A stretch of 64,000 nt of DNA, taken from assembly GCF_900142665.1 (NCBI RefSeq), contig NZ_FRBR01000009.1, forward strand, positions 62,001 to 126,000, read 5' to 3'. Positions 17,540 to 26,635 of this stretch are shown piece after piece. Below the pieces are notes generated by a model. The model searched no databases, had not been told where the DNA came from, and saw only the letters and a program-made list of their open reading frames with translations. The translations under genes and the position numbers were made by a program. Within the stretch, counting starts at the first letter, position 1, and every line of letters begins with the position of its first letter. This stretch comes from Roseovarius pacificus (GTDB taxonomy: Bacteria > Pseudomonadota > Alphaproteobacteria > Rhodobacterales > Rhodobacteraceae).

Positions 17540-17564
17540 GCCCGGCGCACTTCGTGCACCGGGC
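17540..17564 (-). terminator. Hairpin terminator after gmaS
   Basis: An 11-bp inverted repeat (GCCCGGCGCAC / GTGCACCGGGC, one mismatch) with a 3-nt loop lies 8 bp beyond the gmaS stop codon. No U-run follows, so termination would be imperfect, but position and strength fit the end of the mgsABC-gmaS transcript. Confidence 0.6.
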
Positions 17565-17572
17565 CAGCAAGG

Positions 17573-18904
17573 TCAGATATCAAGCGTGTGATCACGCTCC
17601 CATTGACTGAAATGGGTAATGAAGGAATTCCATTCCTCGTGTTTCATCTTGATGTAGGCCTTGGAAAATTCCTCGCCCATCATCGTTTTCAGTTCCTTGT
17701 CCTTGTCATAGGTGCGCAGGGCATCCAGCATATTCAGCGGCAGTTTCGGGGCGCCGCGCACCTTGTGACCGTCGGCATACATGTCGATGTCATGGCGTTT
17801 GCCCGGATCGGCCTTGCTGCGGACACCGCTCAGGCCGGCGGCGATGATCACCGCCTGAAGCAGATAGGGGTTCACCGCCCCGTCCGGCAGGCGCAGTTCA
17901 AACCGGCCCGGCCCCGGCACCCGCACCATGTGGGTGCGGTTGTTGCCTGTCCATGTCACCGTATTCGGGGCCCATGTCGCACCAGAGATGGTGCGGGGCG
18001 CATTGATCCGCTTGTAGCTGTTCACCGTCGGATTGGTGATCGCGGCCAGGGCGCTGGCGTGTTTCATGATCCCGCCCAGGAAATACGTGCCCTTCTCGGA
18101 CAGGCCCAACTCGCCCGCCGGACCGTTCCCCGTGTCGGTGGCAAAGACATTGGCCCTGGACTTGTCGCCCGGTGCATCCCAGACGGAAATATGCGCGTGA
18201 CACCCGTTGCCGGTCAGTCCTTCGACGGGCTTGGGCATGAATGTGGCGCGGAACCCGTGCTTTTCGGCCACGGATTTTGTCATGAACTTGAAAAACGAAT
18301 GCTTGTCGGCGGTGCGCAACGCATCGTCGAACTCCCAGTTCATTTCGAACTGGCCATTCGCATCCTCATGGTCGTTCTGATACGGCCCCCAGCCCAGTTC
18401 GAGCATGTAGTCACAGATTTCGCGCACCACATCATAGCGCCGCATCACCGCTTGCTGATCATAGCAGGGTTTGGCGGCCGTATCGAATTCATCCGACAAT
18501 TCCCTGCCATCTGGAGTCAGCAGGAAAAACTCGGCCTCGATGCCTGTTTTGACATGCATCCCTTCCTGAGCGGCCTCATCGATCAGGCGGCGCAACACAT
18601 TGCGCGGAGCCTGCGCCACGTCTTTGTCTTCCATCACCGGATTGGCGGCGACCCAGGCGACCTCGGGTTTCCAGGGCAGCTGAATCACGCTGTCAGGATC
18701 TGGCAGGGCCAACATGTCGGGATGCGCCGGGGTCATGTCCATGTATGTCGCGAAACCGGCAAACCCGGCTCCGTCTTCCTGCATGTCCGAAATCGCCTGA
18801 GCGGGCACCAGTTTGGCCCGCTGCCCGCCGAAAAGGTCGGTGAATGAGATCATGAAATACTTGATGCCGTTTTCGGCGGCAAAGGCGGCCAGATCTTTCG
18901 TCAT
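17573..18904 (-). CDS. gmaS: Gamma-glutamylmethylamide synthetase GmaS (glutamine synthetase type III-like)
   Basis: Glutamine-synthetase-fold enzyme that ligates methylamine to glutamate using ATP, the first step of the indirect (N-methylglutamate) methylamine pathway. I start at the ATG at 18904 (MTKDLAAFAAENGIKYFMIS, 443 residues). Visible motifs include FTDLFGGQRAKLVP near the N-terminus, GIEAEFFLL (metal-binding Glu), NGCHAHISVWD, and NRTHMVRVPGPGRFELRLPDG. Length and N-terminus match the marine roseobacter GmaS proteins as I remember them; a related gamma-glutamyl-amide synthetase is the alternative. It lies directly after mgsC, consistent with one operon. Confidence 0.85.
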   Translation of the reverse strand: MTKDLAAFAAENGIKYFMISFTDLFGGQRAKLVPAQAISDMQEDGAGFAGFATYMDMTPAHPDMLALPDPDSVIQLPWKPEVAWVAANPVMEDKDVAQAPRNVLRRLIDEAAQEGMHVKTGIEAEFFLLTPDGRELSDEFDTAAKPCYDQQAVMRRYDVVREICDYMLELGWGPYQNDHEDANGQFEMNWEFDDALRTADKHSFFKFMTKSVAEKHGFRATFMPKPVEGLTGNGCHAHISVWDAPGDKSRANVFATDTGNGPAGELGLSEKGTYFLGGIMKHASALAAITNPTVNSYKRINAPRTISGATWAPNTVTWTGNNRTHMVRVPGPGRFELRLPDGAVNPYLLQAVIIAAGLSGVRSKADPGKRHDIDMYADGHKVRGAPKLPLNMLDALRTYDKDKELKTMMGEEFSKAYIKMKHEEWNSFITHFSQWERDHTLDI

Positions 18905-18976
18905 AGTTGTTTCCTTGTTCCCTGTTGGCATGAAATGGGGCGGCTTACCGCCGCCCCTTGTGTTTTATGTTTGCGA

Positions 18977-20320
18977 TCAGAACTGGGTGCCCGGTTTTCC
19001 CGGCCACCAGCTGGTGCCCGCCAGCGGCACCTGGGCCATGGCCGCGGCCTCCATCGTCAGGGCGACCAGATCTTCGGGCTCCAGATGCTGGACGTGGTTC
19101 TTGCCGCAGGCGCGGGCCAGCGTCTGCGCCTCCAGCGTCATGACCTTGAGATAGTTGCGCAACCGGCGCCCGGCCTCGACGGGATCGAGCCGTGAGGACA
19201 ATTCCGGGTCCTGCGTGCTGATACCGGCAGGGTCCTGCCCTTCGTGCCAGTCGTCATAGGCATCCGCGGTCGTCCCCAGCTTGCGGTACTCGTCTTCCCA
19301 CTTGGGGTCATTGTCGCCCAGGGCGATCATCGCCGCCGTGCCGATGCTGACGGCATCCGCGCCAAGCGCAAGCGCCTTGGCCACATCGGCGCCCGAACGG
19401 ATACCGCCCGACACGATCAGCTGCACCTCGCGATGCATGTTCAGATCCTCAAGCGCGCGCACCGCTTCGCGGATACAGGCCAGTGTCGGAATGCCCACAT
19501 GTTCGATGAACACGTCCTGCGTCGCGGCCGTGCCGCCCTGCATCCCGTCGATCACGACCACATCCGCCCCGGCCTTGACCGCCAGCGTGGTGTCGAAATA
19601 GGGCCGCGTCGCGCCGACCTTGACGTAGATCGGCTTTTCCCAGCCGGTGATTTCACGCAGTTCGAGGATCTTGATTTCCAGATCGTCCGGCCCGGTCCAG
19701 TCGGGGTGACGGCAGGCGCTGCGCTGGTCGATCCCCTTGGGCAGATCGCGCATCGCGGCCACACGGTCGGAAATCTTCTGCCCCAGAAGCATACCGCCCC
19801 CGCCCGGCTTGGCGCCCTGCCCCACGACCACTTCAATCGCATCGGCCTTACGCAGATCGTCGGGGTTCATCCCGTAACGCGACGGCAGGTACTGATAGAC
19901 CAGAGTCTTGGATTCACCGCGTTCCTCGGGGGTCATGCCGCCATCGCCCGTGGTGGTCGAGGTGCCCGCAGCGGACGCCCCCCGACCAAGGGCCTCTTTG
20001 GCCTGCGCACTGAGCGCCCCGAAGGACATCCCGGCGATGGTGATCGGAATATCCAGCTTGATCGGCTTCTTCGCATAGCGCGTGCCCAACACCACATTGG
20101 TATCACAGCGTTCGCGATATCCTTCCAGCGGGTAGCGGCTGACCGACGCGCCCAGAAAGAGCAGGTCGTCGAAATGCGGAACCTTGCGCTTGGCCCCGCC
20201 GCCGCGAATGTCATAAATCCCGGTGGCCGCAGCACGGCGGATTTCGGCATTTATCTCAGGCGTAAAGGTGCTCGAGTAAACCGGCATGGTGCGCGGCACA
20301 TGTTTATCGTCCTTGGCCAT
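18977..20320 (-). CDS. mgsC: N-methylglutamate synthase subunit C (FMN glutamate-synthase domain)
   Basis: A 447-residue protein related to the FMN domain of glutamate synthase (GltB); with MgsA and MgsB it would convert gamma-glutamylmethylamide or methylamine plus glutamate into N-methylglutamate. The start is the ATG at 20320 (MAKDDKHVPRTMPVYSS). Motifs include GMSFGALSAQAKEALGRGA, TTTGDGGMTPEERGES, GQGAKPGGGGMLLGQKI, and VIDGMQGGTAATQDVFIEH. A GlxD-type role outside methylamine use is the alternative. Confidence 0.85.
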   Translation of the reverse strand: MAKDDKHVPRTMPVYSSTFTPEINAEIRRAAATGIYDIRGGGAKRKVPHFDDLLFLGASVSRYPLEGYRERCDTNVVLGTRYAKKPIKLDIPITIAGMSFGALSAQAKEALGRGASAAGTSTTTGDGGMTPEERGESKTLVYQYLPSRYGMNPDDLRKADAIEVVVGQGAKPGGGGMLLGQKISDRVAAMRDLPKGIDQRSACRHPDWTGPDDLEIKILELREITGWEKPIYVKVGATRPYFDTTLAVKAGADVVVIDGMQGGTAATQDVFIEHVGIPTLACIREAVRALEDLNMHREVQLIVSGGIRSGADVAKALALGADAVSIGTAAMIALGDNDPKWEDEYRKLGTTADAYDDWHEGQDPAGISTQDPELSSRLDPVEAGRRLRNYLKVMTLEAQTLARACGKNHVQHLEPEDLVALTMEAAAMAQVPLAGTSWWPGKPGTQF

Positions 20321-20331
20321 GACAGGTCTCC

Positions 20332-21009
20332 TCAGTAGGCGTTGTCGATGTCGAAGTTGTATAGCTTGCGGGCCGAGCCGTAGCGCCTGAACTCTTCCGG
20401 CTTGGCGTCCACGCCCGACCGTTCGATCAGGTCGGCCAGGATTTCCAGATGCTCGGGGCGCATCTCTTTCTCGACACAGTCCGCGCCAAGGCTCTTGACC
20501 GAACCACGCACGAAAAGCCGTGCCTCGTAGATCGAATCCCCCAGTGCATCGCCCGCATCGCCGCAGACCACAAGATTGCCCTTTTGCGCCATGAAGGCCG
20601 ACATATGGCCCACATTGCCCTGCACCACGATGTCGATGCCCTTCATCGAAATCCCGCAGCGACTGCTGGCATTCCCCTTGATGACAAGCAAACCGCCATG
20701 CCCGGTAGCCCCGGCATACTGGCTGGCGTCGCCCTCGACGATCACCGTGCCGCTCATCATGTTCTCGGCCACGCCCGGCCCGGCGCTGCCCTCGACGTGA
20801 ATCGTAGCCTGCTTGTTCATGCCGGCGCAGTAATACCCGGTCGAACCCTTGACGGTCACTTCGATCGGGGCATCCAGCCCGACAGCGACCGCATGAGACC
20901 CGCGGGGGTTCACAACCTCCCACGCCGTGGCATTGGTTGTCTGGCTCTGCGCCTGTAGCGCTTCGTTCAGGCCACGCAGGCCGTTGGCTTCCAAATCGAA
21001 TGTCTGCAT
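20332..21009 (-). CDS. mgsB: N-methylglutamate synthase subunit B (GXGXG domain)
   Basis: A 225-residue protein formed largely by the right-handed beta-helix of the glutamate synthase C-terminal domain; repeated G-x-x-x-G segments such as IEVTVKGSTGYYCAG, HVEGSAGPGVAENM, and YAGATGHGGLLVIKGNAS are visible. The start is the ATG at 21009. It acts as the structural subunit joining the amidotransferase and FMN subunits. It follows mgsA by one base. Confidence 0.85.
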   Translation of the reverse strand: MQTFDLEANGLRGLNEALQAQSQTTNATAWEVVNPRGSHAVAVGLDAPIEVTVKGSTGYYCAGMNKQATIHVEGSAGPGVAENMMSGTVIVEGDASQYAGATGHGGLLVIKGNASSRCGISMKGIDIVVQGNVGHMSAFMAQKGNLVVCGDAGDALGDSIYEARLFVRGSVKSLGADCVEKEMRPEHLEILADLIERSGVDAKPEEFRRYGSARKLYNFDIDNAY

Positions 21010-21010
21010 G

Positions 21011-21904
21011 TCAGTGCTTCCAGAAATAAACGGTTGCGGGTTCCGGCTCCCATACGCGGGCATCCTCGATACCGGGCAGGTTCACCAGCGCGCGGTATTC
21101 GCTGCCGAAGGCGACATACTGATCGGTTTCGGCCATCACGGCGGGCTTGCAGCTGATCGGATCGCGGACAACACCGAACCCGTCCTTGGTACCCACCACA
21201 AAGTTGAAGAACCCGTCCAGATCCTCGAGGCTCGCCTCCAGCGCATCGCCCAGGCTCTTGCCCTGCTGCATCTTCCACGTCAGGTAAGCGGCGGCGACCT
21301 CGGTATCGTTCAGCGTGTTCACCTTGATGCCTTCACGCGCCAGCTTGCGGCGCAGCGAATTGTGATTGCTCAGCGAGCCGTTGTGCACAAGGCACTGATC
21401 CGCGCCGGTCGAGAACGGGTGCGCCCCAAGGGTCGTCACCGCCGACTCGGTCGCCATCCGCGTGTGCCCGATCCCGTGGGTGCCATGCTGATGAGCGATA
21501 TCGAAACGCTTTGCCACATCGGCGGGCAAGCCCACCTCCTTGTAGATTTCGATGACCTCGCCCTGGCTCATGATCCGCGCCTCGGGGCGCAGTTCAGCCA
21601 GTGCGGCACGGGCCTCGTCCAGCTTGGCCTCGGCCAGTTCGATCACCGCATGGGTATCCTTGACCTCGACACTGACATCGGTGCCAAGCGCCTTCGACAT
21701 CTCGTCGCCAAGCCCTTCGAACCCTGCGGGGTCGTTCATTTGCACGGTCAGCTTGGCAAAGCCTTCGCGATCCTCGGAATAGATCGCAATGCCAGCGCTG
21801 TCAGGGCCTCGGTCGGTCATCGTGACCAGCATATCGGTCAGCAATGCCCCAAGCTGCGGCTCCAGCGATTTGTCCTTCAAAAACAGTCCGACGATTCCAC
21901 ACAT
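21011..21904 (-). CDS. mgsA: N-methylglutamate synthase subunit A (class II glutamine amidotransferase)
   Basis: Class II amidotransferase of 297 residues. The start at 21904 gives MCGIVGLFLKDKS, which places the nucleophilic cysteine at position 2 as required after Met removal. GHTRMATESAVTTLGAHPF and LVHNGSLSNHNSLRRKL carry the expected substrate-binding residues. It opens the mgsA-mgsB-mgsC-gmaS run. A candidate operator palindrome lies about 80 bp upstream. Confidence 0.87.
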   Translation of the reverse strand: MCGIVGLFLKDKSLEPQLGALLTDMLVTMTDRGPDSAGIAIYSEDREGFAKLTVQMNDPAGFEGLGDEMSKALGTDVSVEVKDTHAVIELAEAKLDEARAALAELRPEARIMSQGEVIEIYKEVGLPADVAKRFDIAHQHGTHGIGHTRMATESAVTTLGAHPFSTGADQCLVHNGSLSNHNSLRRKLAREGIKVNTLNDTEVAAAYLTWKMQQGKSLGDALEASLEDLDGFFNFVVGTKDGFGVVRDPISCKPAVMAETDQYVAFGSEYRALVNLPGIEDARVWEPEPATVYFWKH

Positions 21905-21982
21905 CGACGCCTCCATAAATCTGTCAGAATCGAGGCTAGCGCCAAGCTGTGCAAGTTTCAATAAAAGAATTTAATTTTCCAC

Positions 21983-22024
21983 TGAGGAATATTTTCAAGG
22001 CCGGATAGGCCTGTTTTTTCCTCA
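21983..22024. promoter_or_regulatory. Nested palindrome upstream of mgsA, candidate operator
   Basis: TGAGGAA (21983-21989) and TTCCTCA (22018-22024) form a perfect 7-bp inverted repeat enclosing a second one, AGGCC (21998-22002) and GGCCT (22008-22012). It lies in the 275-bp gap between the regulator gene and mgsA, where the mgs-gmas promoter should be. The adjacent XRE-cupin regulator is the obvious candidate to bind it; this is inference. Other inverted repeats (22084-22103) and a GGGGC/GCCCC stem (about 22156-22168) fit the end of the regulator transcript. Confidence 0.45.
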
Positions 22025-22179
22025 TGGGAAGCCGCACCTTGAGCTAGAAACAGTTCCCCTCAGACGAATACGGCCATTTCCCAGACCGATGCCGCCATCG
22101 GTCCGGGGACGTTCTGCTGATGATTCTCATGTAGACGGGTAGACGGGGCCAACGCCCCGCTCGAACCCGGCCTGCCCGC

Positions 22180-22809
22180 TCAATTACCCTGCGGATACGA
22201 GATGACGGAAAGATACCGGATCGGCAGTTTCTTCAAATCGTCCGGGCCATGCGGGGCGTCGGCATCGAAAAACAGGCTGTCACCGGGCTTGAGGTGAAAA
22301 CTCTGGTCGCCATACCGATAGCCGACCTCCCCTTCCAGAATATACAGAAGTTCGACGCCCTCATGCTGGAAGGTCGGGAAGACGTCGGATTCCTCGCTCA
22401 GGGTAATCAGGTAAGGCTCGACCACCACGCCACTACTATTCGCCCCCAGATGCCCCAGCAGATTGTACTGATGCCCCGCGCGCGTTCCGGCGCGCTCGAT
22501 CTCAAGCGCCTCCCCCGCCCTGACGTGAACCGCCTCGCGCCGCTCCTCAAAACGGCGCAGGAAACTTGTCACCGGCACGCTCAGAGCGCTGGACAGACCT
22601 TGCAGAGTGGTCAGCGACGGCGATGTCAAACCATTCTCGATCTTCGACAACATCCCGACCGACAACCCCGCCGCAGCCGCCAGATCGGCCACCGTCATGC
22701 CCCGGGCCCGGCGCAGATCACGCACCTCACGCCCGATCGCGATCTCGAGATTCTTCTCGCGCCCTTCACGCAACTTGTGCGGGTCTTGGCTCAGCTTGCT
22801 TTCCGCCAT
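22180..22809 (-). CDS. XRE-family transcriptional regulator with cupin domain
   Basis: A 209-residue regulator: N-terminal helix-turn-helix (VRDLRRARGMTVADLAAAAG, then SVGMLSKIENGLTSPSLTTL) and a C-terminal cupin domain (HEGVELLYILEGEVGYRYGD and HLKPGDSLFFDADAPHG), which usually senses a small molecule. AGGAG lies 5 nt before the ATG at 22809; two further Mets lie upstream. It is in the same direction as mgsABC-gmaS and immediately upstream, so it is the likely regulator of amine or amino-acid use. Confidence 0.9.
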   Translation of the reverse strand: MAESKLSQDPHKLREGREKNLEIAIGREVRDLRRARGMTVADLAAAAGLSVGMLSKIENGLTSPSLTTLQGLSSALSVPVTSFLRRFEERREAVHVRAGEALEIERAGTRAGHQYNLLGHLGANSSGVVVEPYLITLSEESDVFPTFQHEGVELLYILEGEVGYRYGDQSFHLKPGDSLFFDADAPHGPDDLKKLPIRYLSVISYPQGN

Positions 22810-22974
22810 CATGACTCCTGTCAGCACCGCCGGATCAGCGGCATCCCAAGATCAAAAATCCGGAGGGGAAATGCAAGTATCGTCAAAATTCCGCGCCATC
22901 CACACCACGAACGGCACCGATCCCAAACGGCCATCGATCCGCGCAACCAGTCAAGCGACAGAAATTTTGGTGGA

Positions 22975-22988
22975 TGGCGGAGACGAAG
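22975..22988. other. Left attachment site (attL) of integrative element
   Basis: TGGCGGAGACGAAG matches the 3' end of tRNA-Ser at 43864-43877 exactly; with the preceding TGG it extends to 18 positions with one mismatch. To its left is the regulator of the chromosomal amine cluster; to its right begins AT-rich sequence and the HerA gene. The repeats bracket 20.9 kb. The 320 bp from 22810 to 23129 contain this site and no gene that I can support. Confidence 0.75.
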
Positions 22989-23129
22989 TCCCCACACTAT
23001 ATCTCACAACGTATTAATATAAAATAAAAATCCGAAATATACTGATGAAGATACCACATTTCATACCACAGAGCCAACGGTTCTCGCTGTTTGCACATCA
23101 CTTCGCCGTCCGCGAGAACGCTGAGCGAA

Positions 23130-25220
23130 TCAGAACGGTATTTCATCATCGACGGAAGATGAGTCCGGTGGCGCATTAGAGCCAGCATCGACTTCTGGTT
23201 CTACATTGTCCTCAATCCCTAACCCCCAATCATTGATCACATCAGACAATGGGAATGCATTATCACTTTTCCAATCGACGTATGGTGCAGCCGTAGCGCT
23301 CCAAGGCTCTTTCGACGGCAGCTTCACTTGAACACGGACAGGCACATGAAACGCGCTCCCGAATACAATGGCCTCACCAGACGCAAGTACAGTTACCTGA
23401 TCCAGAAGTCGTTGCGCTTGTTTAGGTATGATCCGACGAAAATGATCAATGTCATCTGGATTCTGGAGGCGATGCGAAAAGAAGTTGGCGCATTGGCTGA
23501 CTATTGTAGGACTCACTTCGCTTGGTCGCTGGCTTGCAACAATAAGTGAAAGCCCGAATTTTCGTCCTTCTTTCGCTACCCTTTCAAAAGCGCGACGGGA
23601 CAAGCGATGCCCCCGATCCTCGGCGCGTCCCGGCGGTCGCGCATAATTGTGAGCCTCCTCTAGAACCAGAACCCATGGATAGCGACTGCGGATCTCAGGT
23701 CGCAGCATCTCACGGGTTTCGAGCAGCAAGCGCCCAAGCAGAGCGCAAGCGAACGGCAGTACCTCGGCTGCAAGCATCGAAAAGTCCATTATGGACACGC
23801 GTGCACCATCCGATTGTGAGATTCCGAGCTTCTTGATCCAGCCTTCAAACGACCGAATGCCCTGATCTTCATAGGAAAAGAAGGATTGCCAGCGGCGGTC
23901 ATCGAGGCGCGTGCGCAGCCTGAGTTTCAGGGTCAGCAGATATTGGTCGATCTTCTTGCTGCTTTCCTGATCAGGCGTGCGGTCTACAAGGTGCGGATCG
24001 CGAAACTCGTGCACGGGAACAAAACGCGGTGAGTCGGCTGTCTTCGCGAAATTGATACCTTCATGCTGCCGTGCCGAAATCGCCTCAAGCAGTTTCGCGC
24101 GTATTTGTACAAGACGATCCCGTACCGCACGGTCATTCGACACCTTGCGCCATTGATCGCTGGAATTCGGCGTCCAATTGGCGAGTCTGTTTAAACCATC
24201 CCAGTCAATGGCCGTGGCATATTGCGACGCGTGGTCGATAAAGACATCGAAACTACCTCCAGCAGGTGATCGCGGATCATCTAGCCATGCAAGAGCCGAG
24301 TCGATTTTCCCGATGGCAACTTGCAAAGGGTCGTAAGCTTCTGCTCCGGCGCGCGATGCTTTTGAAATCGACCACCAATCCTTGAGCACGGGCTCTTGCG
24401 TAGCTTCCGAGGCCTGTAACCAATCGCAGATCTCTTCCCCGTTCATCAACCAAACGGGGAGACAAAATTCTTGACCATTCAGATAGACCTTGTTCGGCTC
24501 GCGCGCGTATGAAGCGCTCTCTTGTGACAGAAACGCGTTGGCGTATTCCCCGTTGATATCGAGAATGAAGATATGGGGCTCGGCATTCTCGACGACGGTG
24601 AAGGCGCTGTGCTCAATGATGCCGCGTAAAATGCTGGCAACCGTGTAAGACTTTCCCGACCCTGTATTTCCGACAACCGCAAGTGGACGGGAAAAAAGAT
24701 CGTTGAACGACGCTTTGACGTGGGTGTTCTCGTCGCCCGCTTGGTGCCCGATTTCCAGCGGATAGTCATAGTCTTCGTCGTGGTATCCAGCGGGACAGTT
24801 TCGCTTGGGAGGATAGGAAAAAATGCCCTCAAGCACATCGTGGTCGGCCACTTCGGCGGGCGTATCGAGGGTAGGAAGGACGGTTATTCCCGTATCAAAT
24901 TTCCATCCATGAGGCCGTGTCTGCTTCACCGTACCCAATAGCTGTACGGACGCGATCCGGCGCGGCTTGGTGAGTTCGAGTGACAGTTCTTCATCTCGGC
25001 TCGGATCATAGCTCTCGCGTGCTTCCAAATCGCTCAAAATACCTATGGCGTGCGAACCTGCACCAAGATCGAAGGTCAGAAAGGAGTTGATCGCCACAGC
25101 CCGCTGGACGCCATCGGGTGTTGCGCGAGCAGATGATTTGGCATCCGGCGATAGTTCAACTTTCAGCCGGAAACCATTGACGGAGACAACATGGCCGATG
25201 ATACGGGGTTGCTCCATCAA
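23130..25220 (-). CDS. HerA-like DUF87 ATPase of SIR2-HerA defence pair, with SSB-like C-terminal tip
   Basis: A 696-residue hexameric-type ATPase. An N-terminal HAS-barrel region (1-100) precedes Walker A GNTGSGKS (184-191), Walker B IFILD (217-221), then WVLVLEEAHNYARP and IVASQRPSEVSPTIVSQCA, the sensor/arginine-finger region of HerA translocases. Its start overlaps the SIR2 stop by 4 bp. SIR2-HerA pairs (known as Nezha) are anti-phage systems in which the complex depletes NAD+ and attacks nucleic acid. The C-terminus is SSSVDDEIPF, very like the acidic tip of single-stranded DNA-binding protein; see findings. It is the last gene of its operon. Confidence 0.88.
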   Translation of the reverse strand: MMEQPRIIGHVVSVNGFRLKVELSPDAKSSARATPDGVQRAVAINSFLTFDLGAGSHAIGILSDLEARESYDPSRDEELSLELTKPRRIASVQLLGTVKQTRPHGWKFDTGITVLPTLDTPAEVADHDVLEGIFSYPPKRNCPAGYHDEDYDYPLEIGHQAGDENTHVKASFNDLFSRPLAVVGNTGSGKSYTVASILRGIIEHSAFTVVENAEPHIFILDINGEYANAFLSQESASYAREPNKVYLNGQEFCLPVWLMNGEEICDWLQASEATQEPVLKDWWSISKASRAGAEAYDPLQVAIGKIDSALAWLDDPRSPAGGSFDVFIDHASQYATAIDWDGLNRLANWTPNSSDQWRKVSNDRAVRDRLVQIRAKLLEAISARQHEGINFAKTADSPRFVPVHEFRDPHLVDRTPDQESSKKIDQYLLTLKLRLRTRLDDRRWQSFFSYEDQGIRSFEGWIKKLGISQSDGARVSIMDFSMLAAEVLPFACALLGRLLLETREMLRPEIRSRYPWVLVLEEAHNYARPPGRAEDRGHRLSRRAFERVAKEGRKFGLSLIVASQRPSEVSPTIVSQCANFFSHRLQNPDDIDHFRRIIPKQAQRLLDQVTVLASGEAIVFGSAFHVPVRVQVKLPSKEPWSATAAPYVDWKSDNAFPLSDVINDWGLGIEDNVEPEVDAGSNAPPDSSSVDDEIPF

Positions 25221-26635
25221 GCGCCTCCTGCGTCACCTTGCTGACCACGGTCATCGGTCTTCCGGATTTGCTCTTCGAACACGCGCAAGCGCCTATAGTC
25301 GTCGAGCCACTTCACATCGGGCATCACGTTGCGTGCAAAGTCGGAGAATGTCGCAGTGCCGTAGGTGCAACTCTCTCCTTCGCACAAGCGCTCGGTCAGT
25401 ACGAATGCCCGTTGGCCGAGGCTCTGGTAGCGGCGAATCCGCCTCACAATCTCGCTGTCAGGGTTCGGCTCAACCACAAGCATTACGAGCGAGGGGTTCA
25501 TTAGGGCCGTTTCGATGATACGTGTGACATGATCGTCGCCGAACCCGTACCCCATCACGAGAAGAAAAGTCTGCGGCTGGTTCAGGCGCGCATGGAAAAG
25601 CCGGAAGAGATGCGCGTACGGCATGCCCAATGTCTGCGTGAATTTCTGTGATGTCGGGAGGATTCCGAACGAACCGACACCCGAGAACGCTTCAGATTCA
25701 AGGGCGATAGCTTTATCCTCTGCTGACGCAGTGCGATATGAGCCAGCGAAGGAAAGATCGCGGTGACGCGCCCTGTAGATGCCCGCGTCATCGACATACC
25801 AATGAAGCGAACCATGCAACTTATAAAACTGCATGAACTTGTCGAAACGCCGGACACGCCCTTCGGCCACATCGCCAGGGTAGTAAATATCGAGGCCGTA
25901 AATTGCCGGATCAAACCGAGAACTGGTCTTGCCTGAAAATCCGTCAAAGTACTGGATACCCAACTCTTCCATCGCTTGCTCGAACAACGTGTCATAGTTG
26001 AGCGTAAAGAGGTGGGTACGACCAAGATTGGTATCGCGGGCACTCAGCTTCGCTAAGAACGGTATGTGACCGGAAGTGCCTTCCGTGCTTGCACCAGACA
26101 GCTCCTTCCGGTTGATTTGTAGCGCACATTCCGCAAAGATCGCCTTCTCGATCCGCGAACGCAGTTCGCCGAGGTCGTGATCGGAAATGCTGAGCGGGGT
26201 TTCGCCTCCCTCGGTATTCTTGCCCTTCCATTCAATGGAATGGATCGGCGATTGGTTGGATGACGTCAGGCCTGAGACGTTGAATAAATAGCTGAGCCAA
26301 TCTTCAAAACCGAGAGGGCCGTAGCCGCCGTCGGGCCACTCTGACATTCTGTGTCGAATAACGGCCTTTGCCGCTTCAGGGACAGGCGTGTGCGAAATTG
26401 CATCAAGCACGAGGCATTCAAGATTGTTGGCCTTGGGTCCCGCCATAAGACGGCCGCCGCAACCGACAGAGCATCCCGCCGCGGTCAGAACGACAACGTT
26501 CTCCATCCTGAGCCAATCCGCGAGGAGCGCTTGAATACGGCGAATACCCTCTTCGGGTGTCTTACCTTTCAGAAGGTCATCGCTTTCTCCCGCCGAGACA
26601 GGCGACAACAGCTTGTACGGAGTTATTTCGGTCAT
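25217..26635 (-). CDS. SIR2-family NADase/effector of SIR2-HerA pair
   Basis: A 472-residue SIR2 protein. The NAD-binding motif reads VVVLTAAGCSVGCG (47-60), a variant of GAGxS with TAAGCS; then come FTLNYDTLFEQA (210-221), KLHGSLHW with the likely catalytic H274, and MGYGFGDDHV (361-370). Defence SIR2 proteins hydrolyse NAD+ on infection and abort the phage cycle. It overlaps the Type ISP gene and the HerA gene by 4 bp each, so all three are translationally coupled. Confidence 0.88.
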   Translation of the reverse strand: MTEITPYKLLSPVSAGESDDLLKGKTPEEGIRRIQALLADWLRMENVVVLTAAGCSVGCGGRLMAGPKANNLECLVLDAISHTPVPEAAKAVIRHRMSEWPDGGYGPLGFEDWLSYLFNVSGLTSSNQSPIHSIEWKGKNTEGGETPLSISDHDLGELRSRIEKAIFAECALQINRKELSGASTEGTSGHIPFLAKLSARDTNLGRTHLFTLNYDTLFEQAMEELGIQYFDGFSGKTSSRFDPAIYGLDIYYPGDVAEGRVRRFDKFMQFYKLHGSLHWYVDDAGIYRARHRDLSFAGSYRTASAEDKAIALESEAFSGVGSFGILPTSQKFTQTLGMPYAHLFRLFHARLNQPQTFLLVMGYGFGDDHVTRIIETALMNPSLVMLVVEPNPDSEIVRRIRRYQSLGQRAFVLTERLCEGESCTYGTATFSDFARNVMPDVKWLDDYRRLRVFEEQIRKTDDRGQQGDAGGA

